Shown one piece after another: positions 49,001-56,634 of a stretch of 64,000 nucleotides of DNA. The notes beneath the pieces were generated by a model that was not told the origin of the DNA, did not search any database, and was given only the letters and a program-made list of their open reading frames with translations. Each line of letters begins with the position of its first letter. Within the stretch, counting starts at the first letter, position 1. Location of the stretch: the NCBI RefSeq assembly GCF_964275005.1, contig NW_027307665.1, positions 62,001-126,000 of the forward strand. Reading direction: 5' to 3'. The stretch comes from Diadema setosum (Eukaryota; Echinodermata; Echinoidea; Diadematoida; Diadematidae). The translations under genes were made by a program, and so were the position numbers.

Positions 49001-50456
49001 ATTAACATGTATTTCTAGTTTCTTCGTAATTCGCAAATCGAAAGGAAATGAAAATTAGGCCCTCTTAAAAACTTAATTTTTTCTATAATGCGCACATTTC
49101 CGCATGTTAATTTTCTATCTTTTAATAAGGGATATTTTGATCTTTCAAATAAAGTACTCTGTTAAAGCGTGTTCCAGCGTGTTTTTAAACTATTTGCTGT
49201 TAAAATTGTGGGTTTTACACTGCATTTGATTCGCTACTCCAATTCAAGGTACACAAATTCATTGTTGCCATCACATTGAAACAGAGAGCGAATTGCAGTA
49301 GGAGGAAATATTTCTAGATGTGAGAGCGCTAGTCCCAATTATTGATGCTCTCTTTTGTCAAAGCACATGGGTAACACCTGTAGTTGAACGCATAACTTCT
49401 CGGCGGTGCCGCGCATAACTTCAAAGGAGAGCTTTAGTTGCATCTCCTTCTCTAGCACCTCCCTGATTATACATTGTACTGCCCCAGTCTGGATAGCAGT
49501 TGAAGCGGCCATGCGGAAATTCAGTCCACCTTGTATACTCCATGAATGATCTCTTCACACCATGACCTTTGAACTCTTCTTCCCATCTATCTCTAAACTT
49601 CACTCTATTCATACCTGAATTCCTTTTCCAATTGCCCTCTGAACTCTTTCCATTGACCTCTGAACTCTTGTTTCAAATGACCTCTGAATTCCTCTTCCAA
49701 TTGACCTCTGACCTCTGAACTCTTTCCATTGTTGTTGTTTTAAAGAAAGAAAGAAGAGAGAAAAAATGGGGCCCTCTACAAGTAATTTGCCCCACATTGA
49801 CATGTAAACTTTTTTTTTTTCTTTACCTCTGACCTGACAGCTTTTTCAATCAATTTCTAAACCCGTTTTCCTCAGACCGGTAAACCCTTGATCTCCATTA
49901 GCATCTCACCATTTCCTCCCATGACCTCTGACCTCTCGACAGGTATGGACTTCCTGTCAATTTCCAGCCGATGATCCTGCAGCCGTACAAGAAGACGCAG
50001 AGGAAGCTGAGGGAGGTTCTGACCACGCTCTACGGTCACTTGGACGGCAGCAACCTAACGGGGAAGGACCCTAAAATGGTATCAAATCTCCAATCCTATA
50101 CCACTTCTTCAAATTGACAAATGCCTGCAAAAAAAGATGTACATTGTATAATTCTGATTTCTTTTCTGTGTAGCTTCTTCAAATTGGCAACTCCAGAATG
50201 TTGAACTAGTTAAAGTGGGGGCCCTTTGAATCTGTTGAGTCACAGCTATACCTTGCTTTCTTTCAGTGATGAAAAATATTGATTCCATAAGGGGTCACAA
50301 TTTCTATGATAGGATTGAACCGAATTCTATTCATGGCCTGTCCTGTTTGTCGCCCTCTCTTGTCCCTAGGCTGTTGATGTTCCTGGCCTGATGTTCGCCA
50401 ACCAAGAGTACTACCCCTACGTCTTCTACCCAATCCACATCAATTTCTGCGACTAA
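30036..50456 (+). CDS. ATP6V1C: V-type H+-ATPase subunit C (whole coding region, 11 coding exons)
   Basis: Joined exons: 30036-30235, 31102-31187, 32002-32096, 34964-35055, 38034-38132, 40119-40187, 43075-43167, 44209-44302, 46296-46393, 49943-50078, 50370-50456. All boundaries have AG/GT, the phases agree, and the sum is 1149 nt: 382 codons plus stop, the usual length of animal subunit C1. Recognised family stretches include [90 protein letters not shown] and a C-terminal [11 protein letters not shown]. From family knowledge, subunit C is a cytosolic V1 protein that ties the peripheral (EG) stalks to the membrane sector and is released when the pump disassembles reversibly. The start ATG lies directly at an acceptor (tttcag|ATGAG), so at least one noncoding 5' exon is expected upstream; I could not find it. 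No break or missing segment is seen, so the gene looks functional. Confidence 0.96.
30842..31055. repeat. ATT microsatellite with AATTAT segments
   Basis: Two long ATT tracts separated and interrupted by short AATTATAATTAT stretches, some 210 bp in all, 47 bases before an ATP6V1C exon. Likely polymorphic in length. Confidence 0.95.
31102..31187 (+). CDS. ATP6V1C: ATP6V1C coding exon 2 (codons 67-95)
   Basis: Acceptor cctttccag, donor A|gtgagt. Encodes [20 protein letters not shown] and then AENLMANR. The intron before it carries a long ATT microsatellite ending about 50 bases upstream of the exon. Confidence 0.95.
32002..32096 (+). CDS. ATP6V1C: ATP6V1C coding exon 3 (codons 96-127)
   Basis: Acceptor tttattgcag, donor AAG|gtaagc. 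Encodes [20 protein letters not shown] followed by [11 protein letters not shown], one of the best conserved stretches of the family. Ends on a codon boundary. Confidence 0.96.
32205..32340. repeat. GAT microsatellite
   Basis: Interrupted GATGATGGT units, continuing in weaker form to 32450. The acidic frame GDDDGDDG is a product of the repeat, not a gene. A second GAT tract is at 32850-32930, on the far side of the SINE. Confidence 0.95.
32451..32846 (+). mobile_element. tRNA-derived SINE
   Basis: The head has a box A-like TTGCTCAGTTGGTAGCAC and a box B-like GGGTTCGATACTGG, about 45 bases apart, followed by a ~300 bp tRNA-unrelated body and a GAATGAATGAATG tail. The tRNA part looks like a degenerate RNA polymerase III promoter, not a working tRNA. 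It follows a GAT microsatellite. Confidence 0.75.
32941..33017. repeat. near-perfect short hairpin
   Basis: Left arm CTACATCGACTTAAATAAGC then ACTGAATTGAT, right arm its inverse with one mismatch; 31 paired bases and a 16-base loop. Located in an ATP6V1C intron, on the transcribed strand. Could be a tiny MITE or a microRNA-like precursor. Confidence 0.7.
33306..34005. mobile_element. 700 bp element with ~40 bp terminal inverted repeats
   Basis: Left end ATATGTGACCCTGCATCACA then AAACCAACAAAAAGTCGC; the right end is the inverse with few changes (GCGACTTTTTGTTTG...GGTCGCATATA). No ORF of note. In an ATP6V1C intron. Confidence 0.7.
34098..34656. mobile_element. TTAA-flanked fold-back MITE, family D, member 1
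   Basis: TTAA at 34094-34097 and 34657-34660. The left arm AGGGAACCCAAACCCAAAGA is the inverse of the right arm. Length 559. Internal arms (CATCAGTGAAAGTTTGAGGA, GCTGGATGAGGAGACTA) are shared with the element at 55.3 kb. Confidence 0.85.
34964..35055 (+). CDS. ATP6V1C: ATP6V1C coding exon 4 (codons 128-157)
   Basis: Acceptor catcctgcag, donor AC|gtaagc. Encodes [20 protein letters not shown] and [10 protein letters not shown], the helix-rich arm of subunit C. Confidence 0.95.
35435..37507. mobile_element. 2.07 kb TA-flanked element with CAGTG ends and internal repeats
   Basis: Ends CAGTGAAACCCCGTTATAAC and the inverse, TA on both sides (35433-35434, 37508-37509). Several CTCGTTATAACCG units stand just inside each end. 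No long ORF; the middle is a minisatellite of ~193 bp units. The CAGTG-AAACC...ends and TA target fit Tc1/mariner/pogo-type nonautonomous elements; the assignment rests on ends alone. Confidence 0.8.
36107..36985. repeat. minisatellite, ~193 bp units
   Basis: Units start GTTAACATGCGTTATTCA at 36407, 36601 and 36793 (spacings 194 and 192), with a variant first unit at 36107. Each unit holds TTTTTACGCTACTGTCACCC, GCGAGATCGCGATGATTTCA and AACACCGATTAA. A second pair of longer repeats (about 35740-35930 and 36178-36365, with TTGCGCCCGAAGGGATTAAA) precedes them. Confidence 0.8.
37561..37824. mobile_element. MITE with TATGTGACCC ends
   Basis: Left end TATGTGACCCGCTACAACAA and AAGGATCCTGAAGTTGCTGA; the right end is the inverse (GTTATAGCGGGTCACATA). 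264 bp. It shares the first ten bases of its ends with the 700 bp element at 33.3 kb, so the two may use the same transposase. It begins only 53 bases after the 2.07 kb element. Confidence 0.75.
38034..38132 (+). CDS. ATP6V1C: ATP6V1C coding exon 5 (codons 158-190)
   Basis: Acceptor ctcttttttcag, donor AA|gtgagt. Encodes [18 protein letters not shown] and [14 protein letters not shown]. The preceding intron contains a 2.07 kb TA-flanked element and a 264 bp MITE. Confidence 0.96.
38185..38345 (+). repeat. possible second SINE type, tRNA-like
   Basis: GTGGCTCAAGACGGTTGGGCG resembles box A and TTTTGATTCCCACT resembles a worn box B. No second copy is in the window, so the family cannot be defined. 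Confidence 0.35.
38343..38906. mobile_element. MITE family W, copy 2, interrupted
   Basis: Same ends as the copy at 29.6 kb (AAGGTCCTGTTTACCTTTGG left; AATGGTAAATTATGCCTTTG right). The right flank has changed from TTAA to TTGA. A TA-flanked element (38486-38689) splits it. Confidence 0.75.
38486..38689. mobile_element. CTGTA-ended MITE, copy 3, inside MITE family W
   Basis: Starts CTGTATACGCTGTTATTTTC and ends AACAGCGTGTACAG, with TA on both sides (38484-38485, 38690-38691). The uninterrupted target (gagaTATCACTA) can be read in family W copy 1 near 29.71 kb, which confirms a TA duplication. Confidence 0.85.
38915..39215 (+). mobile_element. 5'-truncated SINE, same family
   Basis: Body matches the SINE at 32.5 kb from GAGCAATGTTGTGTGTA onwards, including GTGTAAGATCCCACTTCATT and CCCCAGGT...AGTCAGCAAA. 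The tRNA-like head is missing. Confidence 0.7.
40119..40187 (+). CDS. ATP6V1C: ATP6V1C coding exon 6 (codons 191-213)
   Basis: A short exon with acceptor tctaatgcag and donor AG|gtaaga. Encodes [20 protein letters not shown] and SS. The length (1 + 66 + 2 nt) keeps the reading frame. Confidence 0.95.
40497..41001. repeat. dispersed repeat with CCGCCAATGGAGGAGG ends
   Basis: Left ACGTCCGCCAATGGAGGAGG and a GTTT run followed by GTGTGCAAAATAACTCAAAA; right GCTTGGTGGAGGTCTGCGTT then TTTTCTAGTT. I recall it as a high-copy repeat of marine animals; its class is unknown to me. Confidence 0.5.
41141..41360. mobile_element. CTGTA-ended MITE, copy 4
   Basis: CTGTAAAACCAGAAATGGTT to GGGTTTACAG, with TA on both sides. 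CpG-poor, decayed member of the group. In an ATP6V1C intron. Confidence 0.75.
41663..42701. mobile_element. 1 kb palindromic element, family C, copy 1
   Basis: Ends AGATAATAAAAAG and CTTTTTATTATCT, with TTAA on both sides (41659-41662, 42702-42705). The two halves are inverted copies of each other over most of the 1039 bp (for example TGACTGAATGTGACTCGGCC and its inverse at about 42240-42265). The right arm carries an extra hairpin TGGTTTCGTAC...GTACGAAACCA. No protein is encoded. Confidence 0.88.
43075..43167 (+). CDS. ATP6V1C: ATP6V1C coding exon 7 (codons 214-244)
   Basis: Acceptor ctcccatcag, donor AA|gtgagt. Encodes [20 protein letters not shown] and [10 protein letters not shown]. The family has S-x-D-x-x-x-L-x-x-V-T-L-F here. 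The exon lies between the two copies of the 1 kb palindromic element. Confidence 0.95.
44209..44302 (+). CDS. ATP6V1C: ATP6V1C coding exon 8 (codons 245-276)
   Basis: Acceptor attgaccag, donor TAT|gtgagt. Encodes [20 protein letters not shown] and [22 protein letters not shown] is the family signature. A nested transposon begins only 25 bases after the end of this exon. Confidence 0.95.
44327..45737. mobile_element. MITE family A, copy 4, split by a 1 kb palindromic element
   Basis: The left part is 44327-44426 (AGGGATGGTACAGTATTGGT) and the right part 45452-45737 (GAGGAATTCAAAGTTTATTT to ATACAATGCCT). TTAA lies outside both ends (44323-44326, 45738-45741). The middle is the family C element. 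It lies 25 bases inside an ATP6V1C intron. Confidence 0.88.
44427..45451. mobile_element. 1 kb palindromic element, family C, copy 2
   Basis: Same termini and organisation as the copy at 41.7 kb (1025 bp), inserted at a TTAA inside MITE family A (44423-44426, 45452-45455). It includes the same extra hairpin with TGGTTTCGTAC ends, so that insert is older than the spread of this family. Confidence 0.9.
46296..46393 (+). CDS. ATP6V1C: ATP6V1C coding exon 9 (codons 277-308)
   Basis: Acceptor acttctgaag, donor AG|gtgagt. Encodes [20 protein letters not shown] and [12 protein letters not shown], the most conserved C-terminal part of subunit C. The acceptor has a weak polypyrimidine tract, but the frame leaves no other choice. 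Confidence 0.96.
46485..47562. repeat. AGCTCACCTGAGC element with tandem internal units
   Basis: Starts with a hairpin (AGCTCACCTGAGCC/GGCTCAAGTGAGCT) and a run of CGTCGTGCGTC, and ends CAGGTGAGCGCTAGACCCGC. Inside are three direct units of about 190-350 bp containing AACTTGGCAGGTAGCATCCC, AAATGGGCACCATGCCCCAC and GGGGCCC runs. I remember similar sequence as common in marine invertebrates. In an ATP6V1C intron. Confidence 0.7.
47947..48155. mobile_element. CTGTA-ended MITE, copy 5
   Basis: CTGTAAAAGTGGAAATTTTC to CCACTTTTACAG, with TA on both sides (47945-47946, 48156-48157). Rich in TTCGCG and GCGAAA, CpG mostly intact, so probably young. Confidence 0.85.
48273..48438. mobile_element. MITE with GCGCGGTCACACTACG ends
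   Basis: Left GCGCGGTCACACTACGCAAA, right inverse AGTTTTGTGTAGTGTGACCA. The inside repeats AACTTCCTGCA. Related AGTTTT...GTAGTGTGAC words at 48550-48640 suggest a second worn copy next to it. Confidence 0.7.
49555..49942. repeat. TGACCTCTGAACTC repeat tract before an exon
   Basis: A pyrimidine-rich degenerate tandem of TGACCTCTGAACTCTT-like units (49561, 49645, 49678, 49701, 49921 and others). It ends at the acceptor of ATP6V1C coding exon 10. The repeats read AGGTCAGAGGTCA on the minus strand, the direct-repeat-1 form of nuclear receptor half sites. Confidence 0.55.
49943..50078 (+). CDS. ATP6V1C: ATP6V1C coding exon 10 (codons 309-354)
   Basis: Acceptor ctctcgacag, donor ATG|gtatca. Encodes [36 protein letters not shown] and a lineage-specific NLTGKDPKM tail. 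The intron side of the acceptor is made of repeated TGACCTCTGA sequence. Confidence 0.94.
50370..50456 (+). CDS. ATP6V1C: ATP6V1C last coding exon (codons 355-382 and stop)
   Basis: Acceptor tgtccctag, stop TAA at 50454-50456. Encodes [20 protein letters not shown] and PIHINFCD. The QEYYPYV motif closes all animal subunit C proteins, so the C-terminus is complete. Confidence 0.95.
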   Translation, partial: AVDVPGLMFANQEYYPYVFYPIHINFCD

Positions 50457-50713
50457 CCCTCGTTCAACTCTCATCTCGCAAGGAAACCCCATTCGCGTCC
50501 ACACGACTTCGTGCTCTACTCGTCACACTGTGGAAACTGCCCATCATGAATGTCCATAGTGCGATGTGCTACCCAAAGGGGGAAGTTCTCACTGGGCATC
50601 TTTCTACTTGCATGTCCAGGCTGTTGGATGAATCAGCCCCCTCTTGCATTTCATGGAAGGCTGTGTGCACAGAAAGGGAGAGTTTCATGATCTCATTGTC
50701 TATGTGCAATGTA

Positions 50714-50920
50714 CTGTAAAACGAGGAATGTTCGCATGCATTTTAATTTCACAAATTTCGTGAGCGCCAAGATTCGCAAAATTAAAATGCCCGCGAAATT
50801 TCTTGTCTACACTATATGCATTGAACGCCAGTGGCAATTCGTGAAAATTTCATGCCACGAAAAAGGCCGTTCGCTCCAATTTGCGAAAACTTCGTGCCGT
50901 GAATATATCATGTTTTACAG
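50714..50920. mobile_element. CTGTA-ended MITE, copy 6, in the 3'UTR of ATP6V1C
   Basis: CTGTAAAACGAGGAATGTTC to CATGTTTTACAG, with TA at 50712-50713 and 50921-50922. It starts 258 bases after the stop codon and lies upstream of both candidate polyadenylation signals, so it should be in the mRNA. Confidence 0.8.
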
Positions 50921-52142
50921 TACCGTATGCATTTAGATAGTGAGAGATTTAGGTGCCTGATGCATGCTACAGGAACACATATCTTGCCTAGAGGGGGTGC
51001 ACTTCATCTGTTAGTATGGTGACCATGTTCTCAACTAAGGGTACTCATATTCATGTCAAAGAGTATATTAGTAATATGTTTCAAACTTTTGAGATCTGGA
51101 CCAAACTCTCACCCTCTCTTTACCAACTTTGCCAATAGCAGCAAATGATTGGTTGGACATTTCAGAATGGGCAGTTGCCACAACTATGCCTCCAGAGGGC
51201 AGTAGACACAGCATGTCTCCTGTAAAGCATATTGCTAAGTAACACTTGGGGGGTGTTTCCTTGCTTGGTACATGGGGCAATAATACTTTAGTTTATGTGT
51301 CGTCTAGATCTGATAGTTTTATCGTAAGCTGTGGTTACATTGCATTTCTATCTTGTTCTGTTTGTGGACAGGAGTGAGCTGTTTGGCAGATATACTTGTA
51401 ATCTCCTTCTCTGTCTTTTTATTCTTTTTTTCTCTCTCTCTCTTTTTTTTTTTCCAGTCAATACCTGAAATGTGTTGTGAAATTCTCCTTGGTCTGGTTT
51501 GGTGCCAAGGGATTCAGAATTTCAGAATTTCTCCATTTTGAATTCTTTCTGGATCTGAGTAGTCAAATTAATGCAGACTTCCTCTTCCTTTGAACATAAA
51601 TTGAACAATCCAATTTTCCGGTATTGTAAGCAGATATGGGTCTCTGCTGCATACTGGATCTTCTCAGCTGAAGTAAGCAATATGTTGGGTTGTAATGGAC
51701 CACATTCTCAGACAAGGAATTTGAGCAAGTTAACATTCACTATTGCTTGCCTACAATATTGTCACCTCCTGAGATTAAAACGACGACGACAACAAAACAA
51801 TTCTGTTTTTGCTAGTATTAGTAAATCTCCCCAAATGCACAGGAATAAGACACTTGAATCCAACGGACTAGATAGAAGCTGTTTACCGACAGAACAAATT
51901 TGTTGGTCTGTGAGGAAAAGAGCATCAACATGATGACCATGTCTGATTGGTTTGAATAAAGAAGCCATCTCTTCCAGCACAAGAAAAGCATTGTTATCAC
52001 TCTGTGTGCCACATTCATTCCCAGTCTTTATGTACATGTGTTTGATATTAATGCACATTTGACTCATTTGCAGAGAAAGGGTTAAGGAACATTTTCAGTT
52101 TGAAAACTCTAGGCTACACGGTCCTGTACTCTACCTAGTGTG

Positions 52143-52328
52143 GAGGCACAAACCCTTATTGGTCGTAAAGGAGTCTGCTGCGCCAAGACTACTACATGCA
52201 CCACTCCGGCGCTGTCCCATAGGCCCTGTGTTGTAGCTTCTCCCATTGGGAGAGGCTGCAGTGCAGTGGTGCGTGTATTAGTCTTGGCGCACGCAGACTC
52301 CTTAACGACCAACAAGGGTTTGTGCCTG
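52143..52328. repeat. fold-back repeat with ~65 bp arms
   Basis: Arms GAGGCACAAACCCTTATTGG, TCGTAAAGGAGTCTGC and GCCAAGACTA, repeated inverted on the right. CG-rich centre. Inside the presumed 3'UTR of ATP6V1C, where it would form a strong RNA stem. Confidence 0.75.
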
Positions 52329-52369
52329 CAAACTACACTCTACCAGTGTCTGCAGTGATGCCGATGATG

Positions 52370-52575
52370 ATGATGATAAAAAAACATTTATATAGCGCCA
52401 TTTACCTGGAGAAACATTCAAAGGTGCCCGGCTCCAACTATGTGTCACACATCATTCACAAAGTTGCTGGAAAAGATAAGTCTTCAGTTCAGACTTGAAG
52501 GTATTGAGGCTATTGCAATTCCGAAGTGGGACTAGTGGACTGGTAGAGAGTTCCACAGACGTGGTGCAACAGAAG
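52370..52575 (-). mobile_element. LINE 3' fragment (CR1/L2-like), frameshifted
   Basis: On the minus strand the sequence has VAPRLWNSLP in one frame and SLNTFKSELKTYLFQQL in another, the C-terminal motifs of an L2/CR1 ORF2 separated by a frameshift. It is followed by GGCGCTATATAAATG and an ATC microsatellite tail. A short dead copy of the same LINE group as the one at 27.4 kb. Confidence 0.7.
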
Positions 52576-53010
52576 AGAAGTCGAAAATGATGCAAATTGC
52601 TCATGCAACAACCAAAGCAGAACATAATATGCATGTATACAGATATCTAAAAAATCCAAGTGATGGATAAAGGGTGCTCAATTTATCTGACCTGGGTTCA
52701 TTTTTTTTAAAAGCATTTTTCTATCATGGTGATCTAATTGTAAAGTCCAGTGTTTAACCACTTTAATTCGCTAATCTGAATATGGGGACGACTGCACGTG
52801 GCTTGTTTCTTTGATTTTGTATAGAGAAATGATTCGCTTGAAATTTGTAATATGATATGTGCCATGGAAAGACCAACGGACCACTCCTGTATTTTCTTTT
52901 TGTCATTCCACCTCCGTGTTCTGCTCAAGATTCTCTTTCTCAAATGCTATATATCATCTACTCACTCTTTAGGTATTGTAGATCAGAAATAAAATCAATT
53001 TAGTCTTAGA

Positions 53011-54799
53011 GAGAAATGGAAGTACAATGTATTAGCTGTTGTAAATATTGAAAATTTATGAATACATACCATTGTTGGAAACAAAGTACTACTATATCTG
53101 TTTTATTTGTCCGTGGTATGTCATGTCATGTCATGTAATGATCATGAGAATGAATTTAGGTTGGTATTGTTATAGGGCATTGATGCAAAAGAAAAGTTAT
53201 ACAGAATATATTGTGGCATATTGAACAATGTATCAATGCTCTATGTTCAGGTTATGTTTCCTGGCATTGTTTAGAATTTTTGGAACCTGTATGAAAGGAA
53301 TCGAGATGGTGAAATGTGAAAAGCTAATGTGAGGTTTATTGCAACCGATTATAGAATTGCCCGTCATGGACGTAAATTGACACTGATTATTCAATGTCTT
53401 GAGTTGTTTCCATTATAAAAATGGACTCAAGAAAATGGTCTCCTGAGTGCTAGACAGGTGTCATATCCATTAGACCATTGAGCTTCTGCCCGACAGTAAT
53501 TAATTTTTCTTATCCCCTATAGCAGAGAGTATTGCGTATTTATTGAAATTCATTATTCTTGTGTCAAGTTGTTTTCTTCTTCCAGCTGATTGACCAATTC
53601 CCCTTATGTCGATGAAGGCAGTTTCTCAGTCAGTTGAAGTAAAAAGCAACTCGATGCAGGAACCATTAATTTGATTAATGTAAGGTTGTCAGCAGAAGAG
53701 TTGTCAGCAGAGAGCTAGGTTTCTGCAGTATCTGCTTCATAATGGAGAGACTTATTTAATAGTCCCCAGTGATAGTACATTGTACAAATGTACTGTAAGA
53801 ATGGTAGTCTTTGCTGGAACCTGTGGGCTGCATACAGTATGTGCATATTACTATGTACAATCAAACTTGCCTTTAAATATTTGACCTAACACATCAAACA
53901 ATTGATCGAGTTGAAGACAAACTCAGCTCTGGATGATTGTAAACATGTAAATCTAATTGTGTCTTATTGTAATTCACTATAAAGATAAAGCATTTTTACC
54001 GATTCCTTTGGATTCCATGTTGACTGTTCATAATAAGGATTTTTTTTTCCCCTTGAAGCATGCGATGAGATTTTCAAAACATCCATTTTTTTGTGTTCAA
54101 ACATGTGACATTTGTTATTGTTAGAAGGGTATGTGTCTCCAAGATGTCACATTTCTTCAGACATCATGTTTGTGCTCGTATTTAAAGGACCTCAACGGAA
54201 ATTCTTCTTCTAGTGTTCGATGTATAATGGACCCCATTATGAAAACTTTAGCCATCTGCTGAAAAATCAACCTCTCTTCTAAAATTCAATAGGAGTCCTA
54301 TAATAATGATGATGAAGAAATTATATTGTAATTTACTTGAGTCTTCAACTCCTTTGCCTCCCCCCCCCCCCAAACTCCATCCAAACTCCTCCAATCTCTA
54401 CTGCGGTTTATTGACAGTGGACACTTGTTAACTGATATGACACAGAACTAAAAGGATGCTAAAAAAGGCTCCCTAAATGTATTTGTAAAACTTCTTTAAT
54501 GCTTGGCATTGTTTAGTCATGTGGGTTTCAAGGATGCTGGGATAGTGAGAGTATAATATAGATTCTATGTGGCAGAAATGACCATGTTTGTGTCAGCTAT
54601 GTGAGGAAAGAAGCCAATATATTAATGTTGGAAGTATAATATTTTGTGTTATATTGATATTAAAGTATATGAAAACTGTATTAAAAGTGGATGAGTCGGG
54701 TCCATGGATTTTTGTGCTGTTGAGCATGATGGGAGTTCACTTAGCCTGACAGTCAGTGAACCAGAGCTCTCTTTGTCACCAACACACACACACCTACAT

Positions 54800-54833
<34 letters not shown>

Positions 54834-55279
54834 ACACACACACACACACATACGCATCCAGGAGTTCTAATGATTAAGTAACAAAGCATAACTTTGTACA
54901 ATTATCAGTGCTTTCCACCTGTTGCATCAATGCCCCAAATTCTGACTCATTCCATTGTTCAATTTCCGTTTAAAAAGAAAATGAAAGAACAAGATAATAC
55001 GACCAACATCCCTGACCATACAAAAGCTCACTTAAGAATTCAGACAAGAGATGAAAGAAATTATTCCCAGTCTTCGCCGACTACTTTTTACTGAGTAACA
55101 TACTTTGTAATTACCACAGTCCGTTATGTGATTTACGTTATGCAATTTGGCTTACCGTGTTTATCTGTTGAGAAACTAAACTAGAGGCAGGTATTGATTA
55201 AGCTATATACTGTACCATCTTACAAAGAGCTACCTATTAAATTTGTTCGCTAATCAAAGGTACATTAACGAAAGTGCAG
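53011..55279. other. intergenic, no gene seen
   Basis: AT-rich DNA between the converging ATP6V1C and Ig receptor genes. Contains the CA microsatellite and a C-run (54361-54371). Confidence 0.55.
54781..54850. repeat. CA microsatellite
   Basis: Three CA tracts separated by CTACATGTA and CC. Intergenic, downstream of ATP6V1C. Confidence 0.95.
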
Positions 55280-55283
55280 TTAA

Positions 55284-55842
55284 AGGACAAGTCCACCTTC
55301 ATATACATAAGGATTGAGTGAATGCAGCAATACTAGTAGAACACATCAGTGAAAGTTTGGGGAAAATCAGACAATCCGTTCAAAAGTTATAAATTTTTAA
55401 AGTATCTGCGTAGTCACTGCTGGATGAGAAGACTACTACAGTGTATGATGTCACATGCGTACAACAATATAAGGAAAATAACAAGAGAAGCTCACAAAAC
55501 TTTACTTTTTGAATAAAGTGCACATTTCTTCGACTTGTCACTGACATATGTTAAGGGTAATATTATTTCCCCTGCCTTCTGAAAGAGAGAAGTCAAGTGT
55601 TCTTTTGTTATGCGAGAGAAGTGGAAATATGTTGAATTTTCTTTATTCTTTCTTTATATCATTGTACTCATGTGACATCACAAGCTATAGTAGTCTTCTC
55701 ATCCAGCCTTGAGTGAGCAGAAACTTCAAAAATTCATAACTTTTGAACGGATTGTCAGATTTTCCTCAAACTCTCAATGATGTGCTCTACTAATATTGCT
55801 GCATTCACTCAACCCACATGTCTATGAAGGTGAACTTGTCCT
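55284..55842. mobile_element. TTAA-flanked fold-back MITE, family D, member 2
   Basis: TTAA at 55280-55283 and 55843-55846; starts AGGACAAGTCCACCTTCATA and ends with its inverse. It is 559 bp, the same length as the related element at 34.1 kb, though the outer 40 bases of the two differ. Confidence 0.85.
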
Positions 55843-55846
55843 TTAA

Positions 55847-56497
55847 GAATAGTATTGAGCATGATAAGACAACCTTTCTAAAAGTCATTGTTTGTAAACG
55901 ATATTCCTAGCAAACAACATTGGTTTAAGTAGAATGGACAGAGCACTCCTAACTTTTCTCCTTTTCACCTAGCCTATTAATTGCTCTTTTTTCCCCTTCA
56001 AAAGCACTGGAAAGAACAAATTGCAAAACCAACTACAAGAAGCGAGAAGTCCTACTGTTTCTCATACTAATCAAGTTTCAAATCAGTAGATTAATAAAGA
56101 TACAGAAAGGTGTGTTATAGATATCATGCAAAAAATGTAACAATTTCAACCTTAAACTGTCAAACCGAGACACAGCATTAAAAATCATGACAACTCGTAA
56201 ATCGCATGCAATTTACATTTGCAATACGGCAATCTAAACTTCTCGAGAGTGATGTTATGTAAAACTGTGTTTTAATATTAGCAAAAAAAAAAAAAAAAGA
56301 CAGGAAAGGTAATGTCTTGTAAAAGAACATGAAGCACAACTAGAAAAGAGTTTTTATCCTCCTTTGCTCGTATAAACAAACAAACAAACACGATTATTCC
56401 TGGCGTAATTGTGAAGCCGAGATTGAAGTATAAAGTGCTCACTAATAGACTTATTTAACTCTGAATAAAAGGGAAGGTATAGCAAGGCATTTAATTT
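55847..56497. other. 3'UTR side of the Ig receptor, no gene seen
   Basis: Follows the stop codon of the minus-strand gene. I found no AATAAA on the minus strand here; a variant signal or a more distant site may be used. Confidence 0.4.
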
Positions 56498-56634
56498 TCA
56501 AAAGGCCGTGACATCCCTCCTTCTCAAGATCACTGTCGCACAGGTCAACAACGACAGGAAGAACACGGCGACGAGCAGGGCGTACGTGGTCGACGGCTGC
56601 TGAAGAAATCCTCGGCGAACACCGGCAATTGGAC
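56498..56634 (-). CDS. Ig receptor last exon: transmembrane helix and short tail
   Basis: Acceptor ttactacag|GT completes the split glycine codon of module 4. Encodes a short stalk (PIAGVRRGFLQQPSTT), a hydrophobic helix YALLVAVFFLSLLTCATVIL, then RRRDVTAF and stop TGA at 56498-56500. The basic RRR right after the helix fits the positive-inside rule and gives a type I topology. There is no ITAM, ITIM or other signalling motif in the tail. Confidence 0.8.

Larger units (their letters stand above)
50457..53010 (+). other. probable 3'UTR and downstream region of ATP6V1C
   Basis: There is no further coding exon. Candidate polyadenylation signals AATAAA lie at 51955-51960 and 52988-52993; which one is used cannot be told from sequence. 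The stretch holds a TA-flanked MITE (50714-50920), a fold-back repeat (52143-52328) and an antisense LINE tail. If the distal signal is used, all three are transcribed in the mRNA tail. Confidence 0.4.
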
